From G965215145 sp965215145 (GTDB lineage: Bacteria; Bacteroidota; Rhodothermia; Rhodothermales; JANQRZ01): a stretch of DNA of 64,000 nt. The DNA is taken from NCBI GenBank assembly GCA_965215145.1, contig OZ244038.1, positions 1,798,001 through 1,862,000 on the forward strand, written 5' to 3'. Shown here one piece after another: positions 27,269 to 37,288 of this stretch (positions are counted from its first letter, which is position 1; every line of letters begins with the position of its first letter). Under the pieces are notes generated by a model. It saw only the letters and a program-made list of their open reading frames with translations, was not told where the DNA came from and did no database searches. The position numbers and the translations under genes are program-made.

Positions 27269-28039
27269 TCAGGAGGCCGCGCGAGCCGGCGGTACGGCGA
27301 AACCTTCGAGGAAGTTGTCGGCGGCTTCCCCACGGCGTTCCTCGAACCGAAGCCCGAGGCAAGCGGAGAGATGAGCGAGCAGGAGGGCGGAGACCTCGCT
27401 TTGGTCCACCGGGCGACCGAGCTCCCGCGCCAGCGAGGTGACGCCGCGGTCGGCGATGCCGCAGGGGACGATGAGGTCGAAGTGCCGGAGGTCCGGGTTG
27501 ACGTTCAGGGCGAGGCCGTGCATCGTCACCCACCGGCTGCACCGGACGCCCATCGCGCAGACCTTCCGCTCCGGCCCGCGTCCGTCCGGCCCGATCCACA
27601 CGCCGGTTCGGCCTTCGACGCGACCGGCCTGGAGGCCGAAGTCCGCGCAGGTCAGGGCGACGCCCTCTTCGAGCTCGCGGAGGTAGCGGTGGATGTCCGT
27701 GCCGCGCCCGCCGTCGGGGTAGCGGAGCCGGTCGAGGTCGAGGATGGGGTAGACGACGAGCTGGCCCGGCCCGTGGTACGTGACGTCGCCGCCGCGGTCG
27801 GTCGGCACGAACGTCGCGCCGATGGCGGCGACGTCGCCGAGGAGGTTCCTCCGGTCCCCGCTCTTGCCGAGCGTGAACACCGGCGGGTGCTCGACGACGA
27901 GGACCACCCCGGCCGGCACCCCCTCCGCCTCCTCAGCCCTCTTCGCCGCGATGAGCCGCTCCTGCACCCGGCGCTGGAGCGCCCACGCCTCGCGGTAGGC
28001 GACGCGCCCGAGGTGGCAGACGATGGCCTTGGGGCTCAC
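27269..28039 (-). CDS. lipB: Octanoyl-[ACP]:protein N-octanoyltransferase LipB
   Basis: Transfers octanoate from ACP to lipoyl domains, the first step of lipoate assembly. 256 aa from a GTG at 28039 (reads SPKAIVCHLGRVAYREAW after the initiator; no ATG is nearby). Motifs: VEHPPVFTLGKSGDRRNLL, DRGGDVTYHGPGQLVVYPIL, the lysine motif KVCAMGVRCSRWVTMHGLAL and the catalytic cysteine in PCGIADRGVTSLARELG. The C-terminal extension after the core is about 30 aa longer than usual. A hairpin repeat separates it from sprA upstream on the same strand. Confidence 0.96.
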   Translation of the reverse strand: MSPKAIVCHLGRVAYREAWALQRRVQERLIAAKRAEEAEGVPAGVVLVVEHPPVFTLGKSGDRRNLLGDVAAIGATFVPTDRGGDVTYHGPGQLVVYPILDLDRLRYPDGGRGTDIHRYLRELEEGVALTCADFGLQAGRVEGRTGVWIGPDGRGPERKVCAMGVRCSRWVTMHGLALNVNPDLRHFDLIVPCGIADRGVTSLARELGRPVDQSEVSALLLAHLSACLGLRFEERRGEAADNFLEGFAVPPARAAS

Positions 28040-28052
28040 TGCGTTCGCAGGT

Positions 28053-28104
28053 ATGAGTCGTGAGTGATGAGTTCTGAGTCCGCTACTCACAACCCACGAC
28101 TCAT
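28053..28104. repeat. Intercistronic low-complexity hairpin (family GATGAGTyCTGAGT)
   Basis: ATGAGTCGTGAGT (28053-28065) pairs imperfectly with ACTCACAACCCACGACTCAT (28085-28104); the loop has GATGAGTTCTGAGT. Same core and right arm as the element at 13412. It fills the gap between the sprA stop and the lipB start. Confidence 0.6.
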
Positions 28105-28113
28105 AACCCGAGA

Positions 28114-31100
28114 CTAATTCGAGAACGACACGCGGAAGTTGAACCCGCCGTTGAGGTTCGTCGTGCTCGGCACCCGGCTGCCCTCGCTCTCGAACCGCTC
28201 GTAGCGGACGAACACCGAGGCCGTGACCTGGCTCGAGATGGTGTACGAGATCTGCGGCTCGGCCGTCAGCCGCGTCGTCGCCTCGCCCGTCGGGTTCTGG
28301 AACGTCTCCGGCAGGGGCTGCCCGCCGAACTCGTTCGAGAGGAGGAGCTGCACGTCGTCCTTCAGGGCGAACCGCCGCTGGAGGTTCTTCGCCTGCGCCA
28401 CCGTCAGCGTGAACCGGAGCTGGTTGTTGAGGCGGCGGCGGACGAACGGGATCGGCAGGCGGAACCCGGTCTTCGAGAACGAGACGCGGAGCGAGAGCTC
28501 GTCGGTCTGGCTCTGGTTCACGAACGCGTTCGCCGCGGCGAGGCTGTAGGTGTCGCTCTGGTTCCAGGCGACGTTCGTCGTGAAGCCGCCCTGGAAGTTG
28601 AGGTCGAGCCCGACGAGGGGCTGGAACCGCTGGCTCACGCGGCTGCTGTTCGTCCGCAGCGCGTCGGCCGAGTCGGGGATGAGGGTGAGCGAGCGGGGGA
28701 AGCCGCCGTCGCCGGTGAACGAGAGGAAGCTGCCGACGGGCGGCGCCGTGAAGGACTGGTAGTCGGTGTCGTAGGTGGCGGAGTAGCCGTGGCGGAGCGT
28801 GGCGCTCTGCGCGAGGGCGCGGACGAGGGGCCAGTCCGAGACGCCGGAGTAGTTGACCTGCCAGTTCGGGAGGGGCAGCGCGAAGAACCCCCGCGTGCCG
28901 AAGCTCCCCATGCTCGTCGAGAACGCCCCCCGGAAGTCCTCGGCGACGGCGTTGTTCGTCAGCGCCTCGCTCAGAACGTCCGGGCTGCCCTCGGCATCGA
29001 GCACGGCCCGGCGCACGGCGTCGTACTGCCGGTCGAAGAAGGCCTCGTAGGAGCCGCCGAGCGCGACGACCGTCGCCTGGCCGCTCCCGCTCTCGACCAC
29101 GTTCGGCGCCGTCAGCGTCCCGAAGTCGTCGAGGCCGAGCGAGAGGGTCTCGTTCCTCGAGAAGTCCACGTCCCACGTGAGGTCCACGCGGAGGGTCTGG
29201 CTGAAGTCCAGCGCCGTCCGCGCGCCGAAGCCGTGCTGGTCGCGGAACTCGTCGCGGACGTCGAAGCGGAAGCCGTCGTCGCCGTAGAACCGCGCCTCCG
29301 CGTCGGTCGGGAAGCGGCGGTCGAGGCCGAGGCGGAAGCCGAGGCCGGGGCCGGTGCCGGTGAGGGCCGAGAGGAGGCTGTAGCCGGGGTCGCGGACGTT
29401 CGAGGCGGTGCCGCTGAAGGAGCCGTCGTAGGTGAGGCTGATGTCGCGCGGGCCGGTCAGCGCGAGGAACCCCCGACGCAGCAGCCCGAGCGGGTTCGGG
29501 AGGGGGAGCCCCGGGCTCGGGCGGGCCAGCGTGTCGGCGGCCTGCGCCTCGGCGAGCTGCTGCTCGAACACCTCGGCCACGGGCTCGCCGGTCTCGGCCG
29601 CTGCCGCTTCGGCGTCGGCGAGTGCGGCCTCGGCTTCGCGCACGGCTGCCTTCGCCTGGCGGTACGCCGCGAGCTCCGCGTCGAAGGCGCGCTTCTCCTC
29701 CTGCGCCGCCGCCTCCCCCGCCTCCTGCGCCTCCGCCACCCGCCGCCACAGCGGGATCTTCTCGGCCAACTCGCCGAGCTTCAGGCTCAGCCCCGTCCGG
29801 AGGCTCGCCTGCGTCGCCAGCGTCGCCACCGTCGGCCGCGTCTCGACGCTGAACTGCGTCAGCGGCAGGTACTGCCACGTGAAGTTCGTCGCGTAGGTGA
29901 CGGGGGTGATCTGGAGGAAGCTCAGCGCGCGGACCCGCTCGATGGGGGAGCGGACGGTGGCGTTGATGCCCTGCGTGAACTGCTCCGTGATCCCCTCGCG
30001 CTCGCCCGTCACGATGTCCTGCGTGACGGCGTCGAACGGGCGGACCTCGGCCTGCTCGAAGGGGTAGCTCCGCACGAACTGGTCCTGGTTCGCCAGGAAG
30101 GCGCTGTCGCCGGGGGCGATCCCGAACCGGGTGAAGCCGTCGCCGGAGGCGCAGGAGCCGGCCCCGTTGAGGCCGAAGACCTCGTCGAAGGAGCACCCCT
30201 CGAAGACGGCGAAGTCGTCGGGGTCGTCGGTGCGCTGGATGAGGACGGCGCGCGAGGAGTCCACGCCGGCGTCGTCGAAGCTCTGGCGCACGTTCGAGCG
30301 GTAGCCGAGCGAGAGGAACTCGAACGGGCTGTACTGCACCTCGACCCCACGCGAGTGGCCGAACGCGTGGCGCCGGCTCGTCGGGCGGAGGAACCGGGCG
30401 ATCTCCCCCTCCTCCCCCGGCGTCGCGGCGATCTCGAGGGCGCGGCGCAGCGTGTCCTGGCTGAGCCCGCGCCGCGCGCGGTCCTGGTTCTCCGAGATCG
30501 AGCGGTTCGCGTCGGCCGTGAGGCGGACGCTCTGCGGGAGCACGTTGAATCGGAGCCCGCCGAGGAGCCCGACGACGGGGGCGTCCTCGGCGAACCAGAA
30601 CGGGCGGACCGTCTTCGGCCGCGGCGTCGTGAGGTTGTAGCTCACGGTCGTCCCCCACTGCGTCGCGTCGTCGAAGGCGCGGGTGGGGCTGCGGCGCTCC
30701 TCGCGGGTGTTCGTGTACGTCAGCGCGAGGCCGTCGAGGGTGTAGCGGAGGAGGGGGGAGCGCGAGCCGGACTTCGAGATCGGCACCCGGATCGTCCGCC
30801 GGAAGCTCGACGTCTCGGCCGCGGCGCGGACCTCGGCGATCTCGGAGGCGCGGGCCTCGGCGCTGAGCGCGGAGTCCTGCTCGATCTGGAGCACCTCCTC
30901 CTCGACGGTGATGTCGCCGCGGCGGGGGGAGAACCGCGGCGTCGTCGTCTGGTCCGAGAGGGAGAGGCTGACGGGGAGCTGCCAGCCGAACCGCTCGGGG
31001 AGCAGCTTGTGCGCGTTGAGGTTCGCCGTCAGCGAGTACCCCTGCTCGTCCTGGAACGAGCGGTCGCCGAGGCCGCTGGAAAGCTCGCCGAACCCGTCGG

Positions 31101-34100
31101 TCTGCCGCGAGAACCGGCCCGTCACGTCGGCGACGTCGGCGAGGCGGAGGGAGGCGCGGGCGTAGGCGCTCCAGCCGGGGTCCTCGTCGTAGCCGGAGAC
31201 GCGGAGCTCGTTGAACCACGCCTCGGCGTCGACCGTGGTGGCGCCGCCGCGCGCGTTGCGCAGGCCGATCACGACGGTCGAGATGTTCTGGAGCGTCGGC
31301 GTCCCGCGGATGCGGAGGACGGCGCCCTCCGGCGCGAAGTCCCCGATGTCGGTGTCGGCGAAGTCGCTGGCGTCCTTCGCGTAGACGCGGTCCACGGGGA
31401 ACGGCGCCTCGGCGTCGGAGGGGTCGAGGGCGAGGTCGCGCTCGACCTTCAGCACGTTGAGCGCGCCGAAGACGAGGTTGACCGAGTTCCGGTCCAGGAA
31501 CGCCGCGCCGTCGGGCCCGGAGACGGGGACGTTCGTCTGCCAGAGGCTGTCGGTGGCGGCAGTGATGGCGGCCTCGTCCCCGCCGAGGCTCTCGACGTAG
31601 CCGGCGACGGTCTGCCCCGGCGGCGGGGACCACGCGTAGACCGGCTGCTCGAGCTCGTAGTAGTCCTCGGTCTCGCTGGCGCCGAGGCGGATGAACACCC
31701 GCATCGAGTCCTCGCGCTCGAACCCCTCGGCGTGGACGAACATGCGGAGGTTCGAGTACTTCGTGAGGTCGAGCGTCCGCGTGAACGGCTTGAACAGCGC
31801 GGCGCGGCTGCCGTCGAAGAGGTCGTCGGCGCGGAGGACGAGGGCCTGCTCGCGCGTCTGGAGCGGGCGCCCGCTCGACGGGTCGCGGGTGAAGGAGCGG
31901 ACGGTGCCGTTGGGGATGAGGTACTGGTCCGGGTTCTCCTCGTTGTTGACCGTCGCCACGAAGAGGTCAGCCGGCGTGGTGACGGGGCCGACGAAGGAGT
32001 CTTCGAGGGCGGGGAGCCCCCCGCCCCTCGCCCGGGCGGCCACCGGGCCGGTGAGGCTGCGGTCCTCGGGGAGGGCGGCGTTGATCTCGGCCGACTTCAG
32101 CCACTGGCTCCCGACGAGGTCGAGCGAGGCGAACCGGAGCGTGGCCGGGATCGTGTGGCCGTCGGTCCACACCCGCACGGCCTCGATCTGCCGGAAGTCG
32201 TCGATGCCGCCGACGGCCGCCTTCCGGTCGGTGCGGACGGGGATCCGCACGAGGTACCAGTCGAGGGGGCCGTCCTCGTCGCCGACCTCGCCGACGAAGA
32301 ACGGGCTGTTGACGAGCTCGGCGGGGTTGAGCGGGACCTCGTAGCGGAAGAACGACTCCTCGGTGTCGATGCCGGCGTTGAGGTTGATGTCCTCGGTGTC
32401 GGGCGTCCGGGAGTTGCCGGGGGCGCCGCTCTGGGCGAGCTGGGTCTGGGCCTCCAGCGAGTTCAGTTCGAGGCCGGCGAAGAACTGGCTGAACCGCTCC
32501 TGGAGCGTGGCGCCGCCGGGCCAGAGCTCGCCGTCGTTGAAGTAGTCCTCGTCCTGGAACGAGTGGTAGTCGTCGCCGGCGGGGTCGCGGCGGGCGCGCG
32601 CGGCGATGGGGCCGCCGGCGGGGAGCGTCGCGAGGAAGTCGGCGAAGAAGTCGTCCTCGGTGGCGTCGTAGGGGCTGCCGGCGGCGGCGGCGGCGGCGGC
32701 GGTCTGGCCCGAGGCGAGGCCGTCGAGGCCGAGGTCCTCGGTCCGGCGCGTCTCGTCGACGACGTTGACGAGGCCGTCGGTCTGGCCCGTCCCGCGCCGC
32801 CCGAACCGCCCGCCGTCGATGGGCTGGAGCAGGCCGTCCTCGGTGTTGAGCTGGCCGTTGGGGAGGACGTCCTCGGAGATCCGCCCGAGGTCGACGAAGA
32901 GCCGCGCGCCCGGGGCGATCACCTGGTCGCCGCTCTTGCCGCCGAGGGGGCTGAAGATGAACTCGACGAACTCGATGTTGTTACGGGCCTCGAAGTCGCG
33001 GTAGCCGTCGGGGAGCCGCTGCGTCATGCCGCCCCACACGTCGCGGGGGCGCTCGGCGAAGGCGCCGTCCGTGAGGCCCTCGTTGAAGTTGTACGGCCCG
33101 CGCCGGGTGGGGTCGAGGTAGAGGTCGAGGAGCTGGAGGCTCTGCGGGGCGTTCGAGGCCTGCTCGCGGTCGGGGAAGACCTCCGCCGTGCGGACCTCGC
33201 GGACGGCGGGGTTCCGGAGGTCCACGCCGTCGAAGGCGTCGGAGCGGTACGTGCTCGAGAGCACGGAGTACCAGCCGAAGAGGCCGCGCCAGTTCGAGCG
33301 GAGGAGGGGGTCCGTGACGTCGGCGTCGCCGGAGAGCTCGCTGAGGTAGGTCCGGGCGGAGTCCGGCCCGGCGCCGGGCGCGGCCGTCGTCCCCTCGGGG
33401 TTGGCCGCGAGCCGCCACGACGAGGGCTGGAGGAGGTTGAACGTGTTCTCGCTCCCCTCGAAGTCGTCGATGTAGGAGATCGAGCCGCCCTGCTCGTCCT
33501 CCTTGAAGGCGCGGCTGCCGGGGAGCCCGTCGAGCCGCTCCTGCGAGCGCTCGAAGGCGAGGGTCTCGGGGCTGCCGGGGTTGAGCTGGGCGAACTCCCC
33601 GCGGAGCTCGAACGTGCTCGGCGCGCGGGTCTGGATGAGCGGGAGCCGGTCCACGAGGCGCGTCACCCACAGCGGCTCGGCCTCGTAGCGGAGGTCCACG
33701 CCCCAGATCGAGTTCTGGATGGGCTCCTCGCCGATCCGGTACTTGTCGATCAGGGGCCGCTCGGAGAGCCGCATCCAGGTGGCCCCCACGGCGAACCGGT
33801 CCGAGAACTCGTAGGCGGCGCGGAGCCCGAGTAGCGTCTTCTTCTGGATGGCGAGGAACTGCTGCCGCTCGTAGTTGATGCGGATGTCGCGGCCGGGCGT
33901 CAGGAACGAGGCGTTCGTGATGGTGACGGTGCCCGTCGTGTAGTCCACTGAGTAATCGGCGCCCTCGACGAGTTCCGAGCCGCCGCTGGTGACCTCGACG
34001 GAGCCGTCGACGACGGCGAACCCGAGGTCGTAGAACTCCTGGACCGACGAACGCGAGGAGCCCTCGATGCGGAAGGACGTGGCCTTGTTCGTCTGGCGGG

Positions 34101-36444
34101 CGGCATTGGCCTGGGTGTCGTCGTAGAGGGCGTCGAAGACGAACTCCGCGACGGCCTCCTCCTCGGTCAGCCCGTCGAGCGTGGTCAACCTGGGGTTAGT
34201 GAGCACGTCGCGGAGGCGCTGCCCGAAGGGCTCGCGGTAGGGGAAGATGATCCGGCCCGTCGAGGGGTTGATGGTGTAGGCGGTGAGGAAGTCGAAGAGG
34301 TCGTCGGCGCCGCGCTGGCCCTGCTGGTTGAGGCGGTCGAGGCCGAGCGTCTGGAGGAGCGTCTGCTGCTGGCCGACGTCGACGCCGGGGAGCGTCCGCT
34401 CGGGCGTCTGGCCGGAGCCGGCGTAGAGCACCTGGAGCTCGAAGTCGTCGGAGGTCAGGCCGCGCCCGCCGGCGCGGTAGACGTTCCGCATCGTGAGGTC
34501 CCAGGCCGGCGCGTCCGGCTGCGGCGAGCGCCCCCGGAGGAGCTTCAGGATGATGCGCCGCCCGGTGAAGAGGCTCGCGTCGCCCGTGCCCTGCCCGTAG
34601 TCCCCGACGGTGACGTTGGTGCCGTCGTTGAGCTCGGCCGTGAAGGCGACGGCGAGGACGTCGTTCTCGCTGAGCGACTGCTTCATCGAGAGGTAGCCGA
34701 AGACGGGATCGAACTCGTAGTCCTGCCCCGGCCGGAGCTTCTCGACGGGGCTGAAGGCGTAGGCGTCACTAGGGAAGGCGCCGCTCCCCGTCACCTGGCC
34801 CTCCAGCACCACGTCCTCGACGTTCTCGACGGTGACCTCCTCCTGGTCCCGGAGGGCTTCGAGCAGCTCGTCCGGGTACCGGTCGAGGTCGGTGTCGAAG
34901 GCCGGGGGGCCGCTCTCGCCGAGGGAGTCGAGGGGGGCGCCCTCCCCGAACTCGGCGAGGTACGCCTCGCCGCCCTGGACGGCGAGGGGGGCCTCGCCGA
35001 GGTCCACGAGCGCGGCGGCCTGGATCACGTCGCGCTCGGTGCCGGCGTTGGTGACGTCCGGGGTGAAGCGGTAGACCTCGAGCTCGAGGATCTGCTTGAC
35101 GGCGCCGATGTTGGCGTTGGGCGGGTTGGCGTGGGCGGCGTTCCAGCGGTTGTAGAAGTAGTAGCCGAGGTAGAAGTGGGCGTCGTCGTCGTAGTCGACG
35201 GGGTTGAGCGTGAACGGCGTCGTCTGGCTGCCGCCCTCGATCACGAGCTCGTCGCTCTCGGCGTCCTGCTGGCTGGCGACGGCGGTGATGCCGAGGCCGC
35301 CGACCTGGAGGTCCGCCTTGAGCCCGAACAGCCGCTGGCCGCCGCGGATGAGGTCGCTCTCGATGGGGAGGAACACGTTGCCGGCCTCGAACCGCTGGAG
35401 GATCTCGTCCTCGTAGCCGGTGTACGTCAGGCGGACCTGGTTCTGGAAGTCGAAGTCGTTCTGGGTGTCGTAGCTGACGTCGACCTCGAGCTTGTCGCCG
35501 ATGGTGCCGGTGATGGAGAGGCCGAGCTCCTGGCCGAAGTCCGGGGCGACGCTGCCGCCGCGGCCGGTGGCGGCCTCCTGCTGCTCGTTCTGCGCGTAGT
35601 CGAACCCGACGTCTACGTTGGCCTGCCCGTCGACGCGGAGGTCGACGCGGTTGGAGCCGAAGATGGTCTCGATGGGGTTGCCCTGCCCGCCGGGGAGGTC
35701 GAAGTCGAAACCGAGGCCGCCGCGCCCGCCCTGCTGGCGGCTCTGGCTGGCGAGCTGCCGGAAGTTCTCCTCCAGGCCGAGCCGGAGCCGGGCCTGCCGG
35801 TACGCGTCGAGCCCGAGCGTGACGGGGACGCGGACGTCCTCGCCGCCGACCTGCTCGCGGACGATATAGCGGAAGCCGTCGAGGCCGGCGCCGGGCGCGG
35901 CCGACGAGTCGAGCACCGTACGGCGCTCCCAGTGCGGCCCGAGCGGGGCCGAGAGCGGGCGCCGCCGCGGGCCGAGCTGGGCCGTGGGGAGGTCGCGACG
36001 GAAGGGGGGGAGGAGCCGCGCGGCCCGGCCCGTGTCCGGCAGCGCCTCCGTCGTATCCACGAGGGCGAGCGAATCGCCTCCGAGCGAGTCGGCCCCGAGC
36101 GAGTCCGCCGCGAACGGGTCGGCGGTGAGCGAGTCGGTGGTGTCGGCGCGGCCGAGGCGGGAGAGGCTGTCCAGCACGCCGAACCCGTCGCTGCCTGCCC
36201 GGAGGGCGTCGAGCACCGCGCCGTCGCCGGTCTGCCCGAGCGAGTCGGTGGTGTCGGCGGGGGCGCTCCAGAGCGGCGCCTGCCAGCCCGGCGCGGCCTG
36301 CGAGGCGTCCAGGGCGGCCAGCAGGAGCAGCGCCACGAGCGCGCCGCCGCTCGTCAACGGCAGCCACGCCGAGCGCGCCGACGGCTCCGAGACCGGAGCG
36401 GCCGGGGCACGTTCCGCCGAGCAGGAGCAGGACCTACGGGACAT
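28114..36444 (-). CDS. sprA: Type IX secretion translocon protein SprA (Sov)
   Basis: 2776 aa from the ATG at 36444; the giant size, signal sequence (hydrophobic core about residues 30-48, GGALVALLLLAALDASQAAP) and outer-membrane barrel fit SprA, the 36-strand channel that exports type IX cargo in Bacteroidota. Family-like segments include the N-terminal barrel with SLSITGTIGDKLEVDVSYDT and NRVDLRVDGQANVDVGFDYA, the repeated FRIEGSSRSSVQEFYDLG-type strands, SISYIDDFEGSENTFNLLQP, the central RVWTDGHTIPATLRFASLDL block and a barrel end RVSFSN. An Ala/Glu-rich helical insert (AKAAVREAEAALADAEAAAA) lies near residue 2260. An in-frame ATG at 36507 gives a longer but unlikely leader. Lies between lipB and an NTF2-like gene rather than next to other secretion genes. 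Confidence 0.93.
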   Translation of the reverse strand: MSRRSCSCSAERAPAAPVSEPSARSAWLPLTSGGALVALLLLAALDASQAAPGWQAPLWSAPADTTDSLGQTGDGAVLDALRAGSDGFGVLDSLSRLGRADTTDSLTADPFAADSLGADSLGGDSLALVDTTEALPDTGRAARLLPPFRRDLPTAQLGPRRRPLSAPLGPHWERRTVLDSSAAPGAGLDGFRYIVREQVGGEDVRVPVTLGLDAYRQARLRLGLEENFRQLASQSRQQGGRGGLGFDFDLPGGQGNPIETIFGSNRVDLRVDGQANVDVGFDYAQNEQQEAATGRGGSVAPDFGQELGLSITGTIGDKLEVDVSYDTQNDFDFQNQVRLTYTGYEDEILQRFEAGNVFLPIESDLIRGGQRLFGLKADLQVGGLGITAVASQQDAESDELVIEGGSQTTPFTLNPVDYDDDAHFYLGYYFYNRWNAAHANPPNANIGAVKQILELEVYRFTPDVTNAGTERDVIQAAALVDLGEAPLAVQGGEAYLAEFGEGAPLDSLGESGPPAFDTDLDRYPDELLEALRDQEEVTVENVEDVVLEGQVTGSGAFPSDAYAFSPVEKLRPGQDYEFDPVFGYLSMKQSLSENDVLAVAFTAELNDGTNVTVGDYGQGTGDASLFTGRRIILKLLRGRSPQPDAPAWDLTMRNVYRAGGRGLTSDDFELQVLYAGSGQTPERTLPGVDVGQQQTLLQTLGLDRLNQQGQRGADDLFDFLTAYTINPSTGRIIFPYREPFGQRLRDVLTNPRLTTLDGLTEEEAVAEFVFDALYDDTQANAARQTNKATSFRIEGSSRSSVQEFYDLGFAVVDGSVEVTSGGSELVEGADYSVDYTTGTVTITNASFLTPGRDIRINYERQQFLAIQKKTLLGLRAAYEFSDRFAVGATWMRLSERPLIDKYRIGEEPIQNSIWGVDLRYEAEPLWVTRLVDRLPLIQTRAPSTFELRGEFAQLNPGSPETLAFERSQERLDGLPGSRAFKEDEQGGSISYIDDFEGSENTFNLLQPSSWRLAANPEGTTAAPGAGPDSARTYLSELSGDADVTDPLLRSNWRGLFGWYSVLSSTYRSDAFDGVDLRNPAVREVRTAEVFPDREQASNAPQSLQLLDLYLDPTRRGPYNFNEGLTDGAFAERPRDVWGGMTQRLPDGYRDFEARNNIEFVEFIFSPLGGKSGDQVIAPGARLFVDLGRISEDVLPNGQLNTEDGLLQPIDGGRFGRRGTGQTDGLVNVVDETRRTEDLGLDGLASGQTAAAAAAAGSPYDATEDDFFADFLATLPAGGPIAARARRDPAGDDYHSFQDEDYFNDGELWPGGATLQERFSQFFAGLELNSLEAQTQLAQSGAPGNSRTPDTEDINLNAGIDTEESFFRYEVPLNPAELVNSPFFVGEVGDEDGPLDWYLVRIPVRTDRKAAVGGIDDFRQIEAVRVWTDGHTIPATLRFASLDLVGSQWLKSAEINAALPEDRSLTGPVAARARGGGLPALEDSFVGPVTTPADLFVATVNNEENPDQYLIPNGTVRSFTRDPSSGRPLQTREQALVLRADDLFDGSRAALFKPFTRTLDLTKYSNLRMFVHAEGFEREDSMRVFIRLGASETEDYYELEQPVYAWSPPPGQTVAGYVESLGGDEAAITAATDSLWQTNVPVSGPDGAAFLDRNSVNLVFGALNVLKVERDLALDPSDAEAPFPVDRVYAKDASDFADTDIGDFAPEGAVLRIRGTPTLQNISTVVIGLRNARGGATTVDAEAWFNELRVSGYDEDPGWSAYARASLRLADVADVTGRFSRQTDGFGELSSGLGDRSFQDEQGYSLTANLNAHKLLPERFGWQLPVSLSLSDQTTTPRFSPRRGDITVEEEVLQIEQDSALSAEARASEIAEVRAAAETSSFRRTIRVPISKSGSRSPLLRYTLDGLALTYTNTREERRSPTRAFDDATQWGTTVSYNLTTPRPKTVRPFWFAEDAPVVGLLGGLRFNVLPQSVRLTADANRSISENQDRARRGLSQDTLRRALEIAATPGEEGEIARFLRPTSRRHAFGHSRGVEVQYSPFEFLSLGYRSNVRQSFDDAGVDSSRAVLIQRTDDPDDFAVFEGCSFDEVFGLNGAGSCASGDGFTRFGIAPGDSAFLANQDQFVRSYPFEQAEVRPFDAVTQDIVTGEREGITEQFTQGINATVRSPIERVRALSFLQITPVTYATNFTWQYLPLTQFSVETRPTVATLATQASLRTGLSLKLGELAEKIPLWRRVAEAQEAGEAAAQEEKRAFDAELAAYRQAKAAVREAEAALADAEAAAAETGEPVAEVFEQQLAEAQAADTLARPSPGLPLPNPLGLLRRGFLALTGPRDISLTYDGSFSGTASNVRDPGYSLLSALTGTGPGLGFRLGLDRRFPTDAEARFYGDDGFRFDVRDEFRDQHGFGARTALDFSQTLRVDLTWDVDFSRNETLSLGLDDFGTLTAPNVVESGSGQATVVALGGSYEAFFDRQYDAVRRAVLDAEGSPDVLSEALTNNAVAEDFRGAFSTSMGSFGTRGFFALPLPNWQVNYSGVSDWPLVRALAQSATLRHGYSATYDTDYQSFTAPPVGSFLSFTGDGGFPRSLTLIPDSADALRTNSSRVSQRFQPLVGLDLNFQGGFTTNVAWNQSDTYSLAAANAFVNQSQTDELSLRVSFSKTGFRLPIPFVRRRLNNQLRFTLTVAQAKNLQRRFALKDDVQLLLSNEFGGQPLPETFQNPTGEATTRLTAEPQISYTISSQVTASVFVRYERFESEGSRVPSTTNLNGGFNFRVSFSN

Positions 36445-36626
36445 GCACACACGATTAGACGTACAACGGCGCCCGTCGGTGACCGCTGGGGGGCGAGGCC
36501 CCCGCACAGCCGGAGGTGACTCTGGAAGACAGACGGGCAGAGCGGTAGCGGAGGTGCGTCTAGGCGTGCGCGGTTAGCGGTTGAGGCCGGGGGCGATCAG
36601 CGGAGCTCCCGCCTGCTGATCGGGGG

Positions 36627-36635
36627 CGGAACTTA
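36627..36635 (-). promoter_or_regulatory. -7-like promoter element of sprA
   Basis: The minus strand reads TAAGTTCCG; about 185 bp before the chosen sprA start, implying a long leader. Confidence 0.45.
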
Positions 36636-36759
36636 CCTCCGTTCCCGACCGACTTCAAGCGGGGGACCCGCTCATAACGGGTGCGCTCGCGCGGATCGTA
36701 TAGGCGCTACAGTGCCACCGCCGAACGTCCCGTCGATAAAGGGTCGGCACCGGGAGCCG

Positions 36760-36768
36760 TAGCTTTAG
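36760..36768 (+). promoter_or_regulatory. -7-like promoter element of the NTF2-like lipoprotein gene
   Basis: TAGCTTTAG preceded by CCG, 23 bp before the ATG at 36791; the same CCGTAGCTT string as at 6492 and 59002. Confidence 0.5.
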
Positions 36769-36790
36769 CCGGCCCTCCGCTTCTCGCCTC

Positions 36791-37288
36791 ATGCGCCTCC
36801 GCCCCCCCCGTCTCGCTCTGGTTCTGCTCGTTGTCGGAGCCGGCTGCGCCACGGAGCCGCCCCCGCCCGAGCCCCCCGCAGATCGAGTCACCCCTGCCGT
36901 CGCCGATAGCGCCGAGGCGGCGGTCCGCGCGGTGCTCCGCGACCAGGAGGCGGCGTGGAACGAGGGCTCCGTGCGCGGCTTCATGGAGGGCTACGTGCAG
37001 ACCGACTCCCTCCGGTTCGCCTCGGGCGGGAACGTCCGGCGCGGATGGCGGGCGGCCCTCGACGCTTACGAGCGCGGCTACCCCGACCGTGCCACGATGG
37101 GCACGCTCCGCTTCGACAGCCTCGACGTGCGCCTCCTCGCGCCCCGGTGGGCGCTCGCCTTCGGCCGATGGCGGCTCGAACGCGCCGAGGACGCGCCGAA
37201 CGGCCTGTTCACCCTCGTCCTCGAGCGCCGCCCCGAGGGCTGGCGCGTCGTCCACGACCACACCTCCGCCGCCGATCCCGCTCCATGA
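36791..37288 (+). CDS. NTF2-like (SnoaL/DUF4440) lipoprotein
   Basis: 165 aa. The signal peptide ends in a lipobox (VGAGC, Cys19). The mature domain has the cone-shaped NTF2/DUF4440 pattern: VRAVLRDQEAAWNEGSVRGF, MEGYVQTDSLRFASGG, WRAALDAYERGYPDRATMG and LFTLVLERRPEGWRVVHDHT. Such domains bind small ligands or act as inert scaffolds; the ligand is unknown. The stop overlaps the next ATG by 4 bp, so it is coupled with the SDR. Confidence 0.82.
   Translation: MRLRPPRLALVLLVVGAGCATEPPPPEPPADRVTPAVADSAEAAVRAVLRDQEAAWNEGSVRGFMEGYVQTDSLRFASGGNVRRGWRAALDAYERGYPDRATMGTLRFDSLDVRLLAPRWALAFGRWRLERAEDAPNGLFTLVLERRPEGWRVVHDHTSAADPAP

Larger units (their letters stand above)
36445..36790. other. Divergent intergenic region (346 bp)
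   Basis: Non-coding region between sprA (minus) and the NTF2-like lipoprotein gene (plus). It holds a -7-like element for each direction (36627-36635 and 36760-36768) and short GC-rich inverted repeats around 36590-36625 (GATCAGCGGAGCTCCCGC and CTGATC). Nothing else was recognised. Confidence 0.6.

Noticed and set aside
27269..31633. 1450-codon minus-strand frame continuing upstream of lipB
   Set aside because: Only the last 256 codons match LipB; the rest is Arg/Pro-rich shadow of sprA on the same strand in another frame.
28789..33834. Open frame of about 1680 codons on the plus strand opposite sprA
   Set aside because: High-GC shadow of the minus-strand gene: composition is Glu/Arg/Val-biased without domains, and the minus-strand frame is a recognisable SprA.
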